DNA of 11,035 bases from CAYWMP01 sp964459445 (GCA_964459445.1 CAYWMP010000192.1:1-11035), one strand, 5' to 3'. Positions 1 to 6,378 are shown, counted from the stretch's first letter. Translations and numbers: made by a program. The notes: generated from the letters alone by a model not told the origin.

Positions 1-38
1 TTTACATCAAGAAAAAAGAGGCAATCGGCGATACGAAA

Positions 39-437
39 CTATCGTGGTGTCGGTGTCTTAAGGGAGAAGTGAGATACCATGGGATCAAAATCACGGTCAT
101 CATGGAGCAAGATCAACCCTTCAATAACACAGAAAGTCGCGATAATTATATCAATCGTTTTTCGTACCGTGACACCGGATTTTCGAAGGCGTCGGTAATT
201 CTGGGCACTTTGAACGGCGACACTGTATCCACCGATTTGGCGAAATGGGAGGGCGCTAAGGAAGTTCTTGGCAGTTCTGTAATCCTTATTCGATCTGAAA
301 CCTTGAAGGACTTCTGTGAGAATCAAATCTCCGATGATGACGGGAACATTCGAGAGATAAGAGTCAAGCAAGTCTGTTTGCCATGTGGGAATGCCGTTGA
401 AATAATCGATCCATACGGATGAGTCGACCAGAATCAC
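39..437 (-). CDS. vapC: VapC-family PIN-domain toxin (RNase), module 1
   Basis: This is a 132-aa PIN-domain protein, the usual size for VapC toxins, which are Mg-dependent endoribonucleases that inhibit translation when free of antitoxin. The four acidic positions expected of the PIN active site are visible: Asp5 in the opening ILVDSSVW strand, Glu42 (LTEVLQGF), Asp96 (KTIDIIIA) and Asp114 with Asp116 near the end (HDDRDF). The start is GTG at 437; its first bases overlap the TGA of the upstream antitoxin gene (434-436), giving the GTGA coupling typical of TA operons. It is transcribed leftward with vapB and appears intact. Only 38 bases follow it in the window, so nothing can be said about downstream genes. 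The assignment to the VapC family is secure; its RNA target is unknown. Confidence 0.93.
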   Translation of the reverse strand: MILVDSSVWIDYFNGIPTWQTDLLDSYLSNVPVIIGDLILTEVLQGFRSNKDYRTAKNFLSALPFRQIGGYSVAVQSAQNYRRLRKSGVTVRKTIDIIIATFCVIEGLILLHDDRDFDPMVSHFSLKTPTPR

Positions 438-628
438 TGATCTAACCTCATTGCATCAAGGTCACCATCCCATTTCAGTTTTCCACGCAAGCTTTTGATT
501 CGCTCTTGTTTCTTAATTTGGACTAAAAGCTTAAGTCCGGTCTCAACAACAGCTTTTTTGGTTTTTAGCTGGCTGAGTGTCATGGCCTCAGTCATAAGTT
601 TATCATCTATGTTAATATTGGTGCGCAT
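434..628 (-). CDS. vapB: VapB-family antitoxin, module 1
   Basis: This 64-aa antitoxin is of the VapB type that begins MRTNINIDD and ends with a GKLKWDGDLDAMR tail. The N-terminal half should form a ribbon-helix-helix DNA-binding dimer; in this family the tail wraps around the cognate PIN toxin and blocks its active site. An in-frame upstream ATG at 682 would add 18 residues, but that lies inside the promoter region. The ATG at 628 is preceded by a good GAGAGGG ribosome site and gives the canonical family N-terminus, so it is preferred. The gene overlaps vapC by three bases. Autoregulation through the dyad at 650-677 is inferred from its position over the -10 box. Confidence 0.92.
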   Translation of the reverse strand: MRTNINIDDKLMTEAMTLSQLKTKKAVVETGLKLLVQIKKQERIKSLRGKLKWDGDLDAMRLDQ

Positions 629-649
629 CGTCTCGCCCTCTCTATGTGG

Positions 650-677
650 TGTGTATGAAATGGATAATATATACACA
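650..677. promoter_or_regulatory. inverted repeat over the vapB promoter, candidate VapBC operator
   Basis: A perfect 7-bp dyad, TGTGTAT (650-656) and ATACACA (671-677), separated by 14 bases, covers the -10 box and predicted start site of the minus-strand vapB promoter. Ribbon-helix-helix antitoxins bind short inverted repeats over their own promoter, so this is the natural autoregulatory operator candidate. Binding is inferred. Confidence 0.5.
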
Positions 678-692
678 TGCAAATGATGTCAA
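664..692 (-). promoter_or_regulatory. sigma70-type promoter of vapBC module 1
   Basis: Read on the minus strand, a perfect TTGACA (687-692) is separated by exactly 17 bases from TATTAT (664-669). Transcription would start near 657, about 30 bases before the vapB ATG at 628. Spacing and both hexamers are close to consensus, and the position is right for the antitoxin gene. Confidence 0.72.
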
Positions 693-762
693 GTGATGAT
701 ACGATTATATTGGAATGGTTTCATATAAATGTACAACCTTGCTCTTGCAGCGAAGCGCAAAA

Positions 763-775
763 AGCCGCCGCGGCT
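763..775. other. short GC-rich hairpin in the divergent TA spacer
   Basis: AGCCG (763-767) and CGGCT (771-775) form a 5-bp stem with a 3-base loop, flanked by A-rich and T-rich runs. It lies between the two divergent TA promoters and could be a weak terminator or insulator. The stem is too short to call with confidence. Nothing else coding is seen between 693 and 806. Confidence 0.25.
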
Positions 776-806
776 GAGCTTTTCGTTCGATGCCGAAAAT
801 TCATGT

Positions 807-835
807 TTGACAAATAATAATTTGGGTATTACTAT
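807..835 (+). promoter_or_regulatory. sigma70-type promoter of TA module 2
   Basis: TTGACA (807-812), a 17-base spacer and TACTAT (830-835) form a near-consensus promoter. The predicted start lies near 842, leaving a leader of about 25 bases that carries the GGAGGT ribosome site of the antitoxin. The -10 hexamer lies inside the first copy of a 15-bp tandem repeat (825-854). Confidence 0.68.
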
Positions 836-854
836 TACCGGTATTACTATTACC
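825..854. repeat. two perfect tandem 15-bp repeats over the module 2 promoter, candidate operator
   Basis: GGTATTACTATTACC occurs twice with no spacer, at 825-839 and 840-854, directly before the GGAGGT ribosome site. Each copy has short dyad symmetry (GGTA at the left end, TACC at the right). Copy one contains the -10 box and copy two covers the predicted transcription start. AbrB-fold antitoxins such as MazE bind repeated sites over their own promoters, so these are likely operator half-sites for the antitoxin or the antitoxin-toxin complex. The repeats are plain in the sequence; the binding is inferred. Confidence 0.6.
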
Positions 855-866
855 GGAGGTGGGGTC

Positions 867-1094
867 ATGAGAGTTACAACAAAAGGGCAAGTTACGATTC
901 CACAGGAAATTCGCGAAAAACTAGGGATCACGCCTGCCGTTGAGATTGATTTCATAGAGGAGAAAGATCGGGTTTATTTGGTGAAAAGGAAAGGCAAGGC
1001 GAAAACAACTCATAATTTCAGAAAGTTGAGGGGAATATGCAATGTTAAAATGACAACAGACGAGATAATGGCTCTTACACGGGGAGGCAAATGA
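867..1094 (+). CDS. AbrB/MazE-fold (SpoVT-AbrB) antitoxin, module 2
   Basis: This 75-aa protein opens with the classic swapped-hairpin AbrB motif, MRVTTKGQVTIPQEIREKLG, spanning about residues 1-45. It is followed by a basic linker and a C-terminal stretch (about 48-75) expected to contact the toxin. The chosen ATG at 867 has a strong GGAGGT (855-860) seven bases upstream and gives the canonical N-terminus. An open frame extends back to 729, but it runs through the promoter and operator repeats and is not credible as coding. The last codon and stop overlap the toxin start (ATGA at 1091-1094), indicating translational coupling. It is likely autoregulated through the 825-854 repeats. Family assignment is firm; whether one names the pair VapBC or AbrB-PIN is convention. 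Confidence 0.92.
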   Translation: MRVTTKGQVTIPQEIREKLGITPAVEIDFIEEKDRVYLVKRKGKAKTTHNFRKLRGICNVKMTTDEIMALTRGGK

Positions 1095-1495
1095 AAGGAG
1101 TTCTTGTTGATTCGAATGTCATCCTGGATGTTTTTCTCAATGATTTGAAATGGGCTGATTGGTCCGAATCGAAATTGGAGGAATACAGCGACCACACTTC
1201 ATTGTACATCAATTCAATAATCTATTCTGAAATATCGATTGGATTTAGGCTTATAGAGGATTTGGAGTTTGCAATAAGCAAGGCTGGATTCCAACTTCTG
1301 GAGATCCCAAAAGAAGCACTCTTCCTGGCTGGAAAAGCATACATCAAATATAAGAGAAGAAAGGGAAGGAAAAGGACACCCTTGCCTGATTTTTTTATTG
1401 GTGCACAAGCCGCAGTATTAAACTTAGATCTATTAACCAGGGATGTTTCAAGATATCAATCATACTTTCCTACTGTAAAACTGATAGCACCATAG
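1091..1495 (+). CDS. vapC: PIN-domain toxin (VapC-like RNase), module 2
   Basis: This 134-aa PIN-domain protein pairs with the AbrB-fold antitoxin just upstream, with an ATGA overlap. Candidate metal-binding acids are Asp7 (VLVDSNVILD), Glu47 (IYSEISIGF), Asp100 (PLPDFFIGAQA) and Asp118 (LLTRDVSRY), all in the expected order and spacing, so the nuclease should be active. A basic patch just before the third acid (YKRRKGRKRTPLPD) is common in this subgroup. It has little sequence in common with the module 1 toxin beyond the active-site pattern, so the two modules are not a recent duplication. It is likely an RNA-cleaving toxin held inactive by its antitoxin; the target is unknown. Confidence 0.92.
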   Translation: MKGVLVDSNVILDVFLNDLKWADWSESKLEEYSDHTSLYINSIIYSEISIGFRLIEDLEFAISKAGFQLLEIPKEALFLAGKAYIKYKRRKGRKRTPLPDFFIGAQAAVLNLDLLTRDVSRYQSYFPTVKLIAP

Positions 1496-1595
1496 ATATT
1501 TTTATGATTGGCATCGAACAAATTCATGAACCAGATGGACCAAAAAAAACCGGCCCAATGGTTATGAGTATCGTTAGCTGGACATGAAGGAAGCT

Positions 1596-2036
1596 ATGGA
1601 AATTAGAGAACTGATAGAAGATGACCTTTCAGGATTGGCTGGGCTTTACAAACAATTTTGGGGTCAAGAGTCTTCGTTGGAGAAAATGCGAAGGACATTT
1701 CAAAGGCTCAAAAGAAACCAGAACTACATATTTTTAATGGCTGAGCACCAGAATCGCCTGGTCGGTTCGGTCATGGGTGTCATCTGTGAAGAGCTCTACG
1801 GCGATTGCAAACCCTTCATGGTTGTGGAGGATGTTATTGTCGATAAACAACAGCGGCGTGGAAACATAGGATCATCTTTAATGCACGAATTGGAGAAAAT
1901 CGCTGTTGAACGCTGCTGCTCCTATATCATATTTGTCACCGAGTCTGAAAGGAAAGAAGCCCACAAATTCTATGAGTCACTCGGATATAGGTCCGATGCA
2001 CACAAAGGCTTTAAGAAACGTCTGATTAAAAGCTGA
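1596..2036 (+). CDS. GNAT-family N-acetyltransferase
   Basis: This is a 146-aa single-domain GNAT protein, predicted to transfer an acetyl group from acetyl-CoA to an amine; the substrate cannot be told. It opens MEIRELIEDDL, as typical GNATs do. The central strand VEDVIVD (78-83) leads into a cofactor loop RRGNIGSSL (87-95), a slightly non-standard version of the Q/R-x-x-G-x-G/A motif. The C-terminus carries EAHKFYESLGY (121-131), the usual motif B region, and ends in a basic tail. The ATG at 1596 is preferred because AAGGAA lies just before it; an in-frame ATG at 1584 adds four residues and has no clear ribosome site. The 100 bases upstream hold no obvious promoter. Confidence 0.85.
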   Translation: MEIRELIEDDLSGLAGLYKQFWGQESSLEKMRRTFQRLKRNQNYIFLMAEHQNRLVGSVMGVICEELYGDCKPFMVVEDVIVDKQQRRGNIGSSLMHELEKIAVERCCSYIIFVTESERKEAHKFYESLGYRSDAHKGFKKRLIKS

Positions 2037-2097
2037 ACAGAGTCGAATAAATGATTTTGGTCTGTTATGCTCTTGCCTCTGATCAAGGAGTTATAGG

Positions 2098-2712
2098 ATG
2101 ACAATTCAATCAATCCTGGCTTTTTCGGCTGCGATGTTGATCCTGGCAATAAGCCCCGGGCCGGGCGTATTTGCGACGGTCTCCCAGGCACTTTCGTCGG
2201 GATTTAGGTCTTCAGTCGGCGTCGTCGGAGGCATCGTGATTGGTGATCTCTTATTCCTACTCTTGGCCGTTTTTGGATTATCAGCATTGGCCTACGCACT
2301 GGGCGACCTTTTCTTCTATATAAAGCTGTTGGGCGGGGCCTATCTCGTCTGGCTTGGATTCAGGATGTGGACAAAGGTGCCGGTTCCGCTTAACCAAAGC
2401 CATGGCCTGGAACGGCGCAACGGCTGGCAAAGATTTCTTGGAGGTCTTGTCATCACCTTGGGAAATCCAAAGGTGATTCTCTTTTATGCAGGTTTCCTGC
2501 CTACTTTCATTGATCTTTCCGAACTTCAAACCTTAGATATAATCATCATCGCCGGGTTGGTGGCCTCAATTTTGATAGTTGTCCTGGGCACCTATTCCTT
2601 TGCCGCGTCCCGTGCGCGAGTTTTATTCACAAGCCCTAGGGCAATAAAGGTCCTGAACCGAGGAGCGGGAACGGTCATGATAGGGACTGGAATAGTTGTT
2701 GCAGCGCGTTAG
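2098..2712 (+). CDS. LysE/RhtB-family amino-acid exporter
   Basis: This 204-aa inner-membrane protein has the length and about six hydrophobic segments of the LysE/RhtB translocator family, which export amino acids or derivatives using the proton gradient. The two best family marks are present: SPGPG at residues 19-23 in the first helix and LGNPK at 121-125 at the start of the fourth. The connecting segment KLLGGAYLVWLGFRMW (76-91) is also typical. AAGGAG (2085-2090) seven bases upstream supports the ATG at 2098. Its substrate cannot be read from sequence; homoserine, threonine, lysine or other small amines are the family range. It lies 61 bp after the GNAT gene in the same direction, which leaves room for cotranscription. 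Confidence 0.9.
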   Translation: MTIQSILAFSAAMLILAISPGPGVFATVSQALSSGFRSSVGVVGGIVIGDLLFLLLAVFGLSALAYALGDLFFYIKLLGGAYLVWLGFRMWTKVPVPLNQSHGLERRNGWQRFLGGLVITLGNPKVILFYAGFLPTFIDLSELQTLDIIIIAGLVASILIVVLGTYSFAASRARVLFTSPRAIKVLNRGAGTVMIGTGIVVAAR

Positions 2713-2769
2713 AGGAATCTGATGAATCGTGTTCCTATGATGCAATCAGTCAATTCAGGCCTACTAAGC

Positions 2770-2797
2770 TTGCTTAATGACATAAAATATTGATAAT
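2770..2797 (+). promoter_or_regulatory. possible promoter of the PilZ gene
   Basis: TTGCTT (2770-2775), 16 bases, then GATAAT (2792-2797) resemble sigma70 elements in an AT-rich stretch about 50 bases before the PilZ start codon. The match is only moderate and the call rests partly on position. Confidence 0.3.
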
Positions 2798-2846
2798 AGC
2801 ATCTGGAGTTGAGTGTGCTCCGGGATTTCGAGTGAAGAGGCAAGGG

Positions 2847-3521
2847 ATGAGCACTAGGGTTGTATTGGTGTCAAAGGAAAGCAGTGAGAAGGAATTATAC
2901 TTGAATGCCCTAACCAAACTTGGGGTTGATGTGGATAGTGTTTCCTCCTTTGGCGAGCTTCGAAAGGTCGTTCTTGAAAATCCTTGCCACGGCATCCTGG
3001 TCGATCTTCGCACCAAGGTAAATGCTCCTAAAGGGGATAAAGAGATAGCCCATGACATACTCGAGATATTTCCCGTTGTGCAATTGAGGTGGGATCCCGA
3101 AGAAAATGAAATAAAAACACTCTATTTCGGACAGGCCAAGGGGGGAGGTACACTAGAGGAATTTATCAACGAAGAATGCCAGTCTATTCCGCCGCGGGCC
3201 ATCCGCGCCAGTATTAGAAGAAATATCCACTTCAATGTCCTCCTATCCGGCGAGGAAGGATTTGAAGAAGACACCCTTGAGCGAAGCATCACCATAAATG
3301 TATCGGGGGGGGGGTGTTTCATCTTCTCAAGCAATGACTGGGAGATCGGTGATCATGCCTGGTTTACTCTAGGAGAATTGGATGACAGCACCGTTATTCT
3401 TGGGGAGGTAAGATGGGCGGTCCCATGGGGTGAAACCATGCAGTTTCCGGGAATTGGTGTTAAGTTTTTGAATATTAGCGGAGATCAATCCGAACAGCTC
3501 TCCGAAAAATTCCACATATAG
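2847..3521 (+). CDS. PilZ-domain protein with N-terminal receiver-like domain
   Basis: This 224-aa soluble protein has two parts. Residues 3 to about 100 resemble a response-regulator receiver fold: a first strand RVVLVSKES, then HGILVDLR with Asp53 where a phosphorylated Asp would sit. The acidic pair normally at the end of strand one is replaced by Ser9-Lys10-Glu11, so phosphorylation is doubtful. Residues from about 115 form a PilZ domain with both c-di-GMP contacts: RxxxR at Arg120-Arg124 (RASIR) and NxSxxG at Asn151-Gly156 (NVSGGG). It probably senses c-di-GMP to control motility, surface structures or transcription; the partner is unknown. The ATG at 2847 has AGAGG six bases upstream; a TTG at 2790 would add 19 residues without a good ribosome site. 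The Gly triplet in the second motif is encoded across ten consecutive G (3305-3314). Confidence 0.82.
   Translation: MSTRVVLVSKESSEKELYLNALTKLGVDVDSVSSFGELRKVVLENPCHGILVDLRTKVNAPKGDKEIAHDILEIFPVVQLRWDPEENEIKTLYFGQAKGGGTLEEFINEECQSIPPRAIRASIRRNIHFNVLLSGEEGFEEDTLERSITINVSGGGCFIFSSNDWEIGDHAWFTLGELDDSTVILGEVRWAVPWGETMQFPGIGVKFLNISGDQSEQLSEKFHI
3305..3314 (+). repeat. G10 homopolymer tract inside the PilZ coding region
   Basis: Ten consecutive G residues encode the end of Ser153 and Gly154-Gly156 of the NxSxxG c-di-GMP motif. Poly-G tracts of this length are prone to slipped-strand mispairing. A one-base change would frameshift the PilZ domain at its ligand site. It could also be a place where assembly errors accumulate. 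Confidence 0.85.
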
Positions 3522-3530
3522 GTATTCATC

Positions 3531-3546
3531 AAGGGAAGGTTCCCTT
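3531..3546. other. short perfect palindrome after the PilZ gene
   Basis: AAGGGAA (3531-3537) and TTCCCTT (3540-3546) form a 7-bp dyad around two bases, ten bases after the PilZ stop codon. A T-run is missing, so it is a poor intrinsic terminator. It may still slow transcription or bind a protein. Confidence 0.3.
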
Positions 3547-3642
3547 CTACTCATGCAGGTCCGCTGACCTTCATGTCCCACCCCGGGTTTGAAATATTGG
3601 CTACGGTCAAAACCGAACATATATCTTTTAAAAATAGTGAAG

Positions 3643-4410
3643 ATGACAGACAACTTTAAATACGCCATAGCAAGAAGGCCGGGAATGAACTTTGCCCAGG
3701 GTTTGACCACGGCCAACCTGGGACAGTCCAGTTTTGAATTGATGCAAAAACAGCATCAAGCCTACGTTGAAACCCTTGAATCGCTGGGTCTTGAGATTGT
3801 TGTCCTGGATGCCTTGCCGAGATACCCTGATGCCCATTTTGTTGAGGACACCGCCTTAGTGACACCCCATGTGGGTGTCATAACCAATCCTGGCGCTGAG
3901 GCGAGGAAAGGCGAGGCGGATGAAATCGAACCGGTCTTGAGCATGTACCGAAAAACCGTCCGCATCACCTCACCAGGGACCGTTGACGGAGGCGATGTGC
4001 TCATGGTTGGAAACCATTTCTTTATCGGGGTTTCTGAACGGACGAATACCCTAGGGGCAAATCAACTGGGCCACATTCTTGAAGAAGACGGAAATACATG
4101 GATCGCCGTGCCTGTTGGAGCGGGTCTTCACCTCAAATCGAGTGTTAATTATGTTGGAAGTAATACGTTGCTGATAACCGAGGATTTTTCTGACCTTCCT
4201 GCTTTCAGGAATTATGACAAAATCATACTAGACCCAGAAGAGAACTATGCAGGGAACACCCTTCTCGTGAATGGTATTCTGCTTATGCCGAGTGGATTTC
4301 CTAAGACGAGGAATAAGCTTGAGACCCTGGGCCAAGATATCATTGAACTCGATGTAAGTGAGGCCCGTAAAATGGATGGAGGGTTGACATGTCTGTCTCT
4401 TCGATTCTGA
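3643..4410 (+). CDS. ddaH: dimethylarginine dimethylaminohydrolase-like guanidino hydrolase
   Basis: This 255-aa member of the arginine deiminase/amidinotransferase superfamily matches the length of bacterial DDAH, which hydrolyses methylated arginines to citrulline and methylamines through a covalent Cys adduct. The residues expected for catalysis are present: His163 in GAGLHLKSSVNYVG, Cys250 in MDGGLTCLSLRF near the C-terminus, and the acid Asp115 in TVDGGDVLMV. The substrate-side motif DAHFVEDTALV (63-73) is also clear. ATG 3643 is chosen because it gives the family start (MTDNFKYAIARRPG); a TTG at 3589 would add 18 unconserved residues. The ribosome site is weak. The gene stands alone, with no arginine catabolism neighbours, so the true substrate (methylarginine or another guanidino compound) is uncertain. 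Arginine deiminase proper is less likely because that enzyme is much longer. Confidence 0.87.
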   Translation: MTDNFKYAIARRPGMNFAQGLTTANLGQSSFELMQKQHQAYVETLESLGLEIVVLDALPRYPDAHFVEDTALVTPHVGVITNPGAEARKGEADEIEPVLSMYRKTVRITSPGTVDGGDVLMVGNHFFIGVSERTNTLGANQLGHILEEDGNTWIAVPVGAGLHLKSSVNYVGSNTLLITEDFSDLPAFRNYDKIILDPEENYAGNTLLVNGILLMPSGFPKTRNKLETLGQDIIELDVSEARKMDGGLTCLSLRF

Positions 4411-4720
4411 AAATGAGTCAAAACGTTCTCTTTTGCCCAATCTCTGTGTCAGGCTCAAATTTCAATCCTCAAAATACTACATGTATTCCTCCGGTTGGAA
4501 TTTTCGCCTTCCTTGACCTTGGACAAAACTGAACCTTTTGACAAATTTCCTTCGAATGATCAATTATTAGAAAATTGTCTTTAGTCCACCAGCATTGCAA
4601 AATTACGATCGGGACTCTTCGTTTAATCAAAGAAACGGCATTGCATCAAGGAACTAATAGGCGCATCTGAAGCCTACTAATAACATTTCATTTAATCCCA
4701 AAATAGTTGATTTCAGAACC
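4411..4720. other. 310-bp non-coding spacer, part of it an interspersed repeat
   Basis: No credible gene is seen here on either strand. Bases 4422-4443 match 19 of 22 positions with 10942-10963 near the end of the window, so at least the left part belongs to a dispersed repeat. From memory, the stretch about 4420-4550 looks like an intergenic repeat common in Desulfobacterota genomes; that needs a search. The right half is AT-rich and must contain the start signals of the methyltransferase gene, but I find no convincing promoter. Confidence 0.5.
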
Positions 4721-5488
4721 ATGAAGAGCGAGCTGATTTCGAAAATGTTGATGGAGGCCTATTTGGGGCTGGATGGGCTGAATCTAAACATAAAACACCT
4801 CCGCCAAAACGGTCCAAGGTATCTCAAGATGGTGGAATATGTATTGCCCTTTATGTCCGGGAGAAAGGTCTTGGATATCGGGTGTGGTTATTGTTATCAG
4901 ACAAAGCTCTTGAGCCTTCTCGGATGCGACGTCTCGGCCGTCGATTTCTACTACGAGGAAATACCCAAAATCCGATGCAGGGAGAGCCGAATTCCATACT
5001 ATGAGTTAAATGTGGAAGCTGACGATCTGCCCTTTGAAGAAAACGTCTTTGATGCCATTCTTCTGGGAGAAGTGATCGAACACTTAAACTATTCGCCTCT
5101 TGTTCCCCTGGTTAAAATGAAAAATTTACTTAAACCAGGAGGCAGGTTAATCGTGACAACACCTAACGCTCTTCGGATTATAAACATGATCAAGCTACTT
5201 GCCGGGCAAAATATCTGCTCTGACATCATGAGATATGATCGAGAACCGATGTGGTATAGGAATCAACCCTTTTATTACAGGCACAATCGACTGTATACGA
5301 TGTCCGAACTAAAACAGATAATCACTCGGGCAGGCCTAAAGGTCGTGGCGAGTGGGTTTATCAGCCAAGGTATATATTTCGGAGATCGGCTACAGGAGGT
5401 GATCGCAAGGATCATGATTCAGCCCATGCTTTGGCTATTTCCGCGATTCAGGGATTTTATATGGCTTGTAGCTGAGAAAGATATCTGA
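4721..5488 (+). CDS. class I SAM-dependent methyltransferase
   Basis: This 255-aa protein has a Rossmann-type methyltransferase domain over about residues 35-150. Motif I is VLDIGCGY (50-57), an acidic end-of-strand-two position follows at SAVDF (72-76), LPFEENVFDAILLGEVIEHL covers motifs near 103-122, and LLKPGGRLIVTTPN (136-149) is the late motif. The order and wording resemble UbiG/Methyltransf_11-type small-molecule or lipid/glycan methyltransferases. The C-terminal 80 residues include a hydrophobic stretch (about 233-252, IQPMLWLFPRFRDFIWLVA) that could lie against the membrane. The ATG at 4721 has no good ribosome site, so ATGs at codons 9 or 11 remain possible. It is followed after 21 bp by a GNAT gene, so the pair may modify the same, unidentified, molecule. 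Confidence 0.85.
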   Translation: MKSELISKMLMEAYLGLDGLNLNIKHLRQNGPRYLKMVEYVLPFMSGRKVLDIGCGYCYQTKLLSLLGCDVSAVDFYYEEIPKIRCRESRIPYYELNVEADDLPFEENVFDAILLGEVIEHLNYSPLVPLVKMKNLLKPGGRLIVTTPNALRIINMIKLLAGQNICSDIMRYDREPMWYRNQPFYYRHNRLYTMSELKQIITRAGLKVVASGFISQGIYFGDRLQEVIARIMIQPMLWLFPRFRDFIWLVAEKDI

Positions 5489-5509
5489 GTGGGCAGGAGG
5501 CGGTTTTCT

Positions 5510-6013
5510 ATGAACGAATTATCTGTCGGTGCGGTTGATCTGGTCATTAGGCCGATACAGGGTGAGGAAGAGACCAAGGCTTGTGCTCGGCTCATGGCCA
5601 ATTCAGAACCATGGGTGACGCTTCAGAGGAGCTATGAGGAATCCTATAAGATGCTCAAGGATCCTTCGCGAGAGGTATATGTAGGAAGGTTAGGGGATGA
5701 GACGGTGGGATTTCTAATACTCGTGATGAAGGGTGCCTTTGTAGGTTATCTCCAAACCGTGGGCCTTCACAGGGAATGGAGAAATAGGGGAATCGGAAGC
5801 AAGCTGATCGAGTTTGCCGAGGAACGGATTTTCCGCGAGGCTCCCAATGTGTTCATATGTGTTTCATCCTTTAACCAAGAGGCCCTCAGGCTTTATGAAA
5901 GACTGGGGTATCATATTGTCGGTGAACTGAAAGATTATATCATCAATGGACACTCTGAAATCTTGCTCAGAAAGAGCATTGCCCCTTTGAACGAATTCAA
6001 AAACAAGAGATAG
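5510..6013 (+). CDS. GNAT-family N-acetyltransferase, RimI-like
   Basis: This 167-aa GNAT acetyltransferase has a textbook acetyl-CoA loop RNRGIGSKLI (91-100) after the strand GYLQTVGLHREW, and the C-terminal FNQEALRLYERLGY (121-134) typical of RimI-like enzymes acting on protein N-termini or small amines. The substrate is unknown. The ATG at 5510 is preferred because AGGAGG (5495-5500) precedes it by nine bases; a GTG at 5489 would overlap that ribosome site. The methyltransferase stop lies at 5486-5488, so the two genes are probably one transcription unit. A hydrophilic C-terminal extension (NEFKNKR) ends the protein. It is not closely similar to the GNAT at 1596. Confidence 0.87.
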   Translation: MNELSVGAVDLVIRPIQGEEETKACARLMANSEPWVTLQRSYEESYKMLKDPSREVYVGRLGDETVGFLILVMKGAFVGYLQTVGLHREWRNRGIGSKLIEFAEERIFREAPNVFICVSSFNQEALRLYERLGYHIVGELKDYIINGHSEILLRKSIAPLNEFKNKR

Positions 6014-6044
6014 AGCCCATCGAATCCTTGGTTGAGTAGAATAT

Positions 6045-6317
6045 GAATATCGAATATCGAACAAGAAATTTCGAATTATGAAGTTTTATGAGTCTTTTAT
6101 CTCAATGTTTTGATACCAGATAAAAAGGGTCGGGATTTTTACCCACCACAAGTAAGGCGAGCAAGGATTCAGAGGTTCAGGAATCAAATGAGGAACATTG
6201 TTTGAAGGCCTCTGCTGTAGAAGTTATTCGAGCTGCAAAATCAATCAATCTTTCCACAAAGTCAGATATCTTTCATTCCTTCAACATTTATTATTCCTTG
6301 TTCGAAATTCGATATTC
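6045..6317. repeat. inverted-repeat element (MITE-like) in the 6014-6497 spacer
   Basis: A 21-base arm at 6045-6065 (beginning GAATATCGAAT and ending TCGAACAAG) is matched, in reverse complement, by 6297-6317 with one mismatch. The arms enclose about 231 bp without a credible gene. Inside the left end, TTTTATCT (6095-6102) and AGATAAAA (6118-6125) form an 8-bp hairpin. The arrangement fits a small non-autonomous element or a nested pair of TTCGAA-rich interspersed repeats. No target-site duplication was established. Confidence 0.5.
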
Positions 6318-6378
6318 GGATAGCCCAAAGCCTTTGCTTAAGTCAACGCTTATGCCCCTTTCCAAAGTGGGAGGGTAG

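Noticed and set aside
69..422. Plus-strand open frame of 117 codons opposite vapC
   Set aside because: It is antisense to a clear PIN-domain gene with all active-site acids, has no ribosome site and no recognisable protein family.
449..461. CATTGCATCAAGG also occurring at 4639-4651
   Set aside because: A 13-base match with no flanking similarity; one copy is inside vapB. Treated as chance.
729..866. Upstream extension of the AbrB-fold antitoxin frame
   Set aside because: It runs through the promoter and the tandem repeats; the ATG at 867 has an ideal ribosome site and gives the canonical family N-terminus.
3531..3546. Palindrome after the PilZ gene as an intrinsic terminator
   Set aside because: The stem is clean, but the loop is only two bases and no T-tract follows; reported only as a palindrome.
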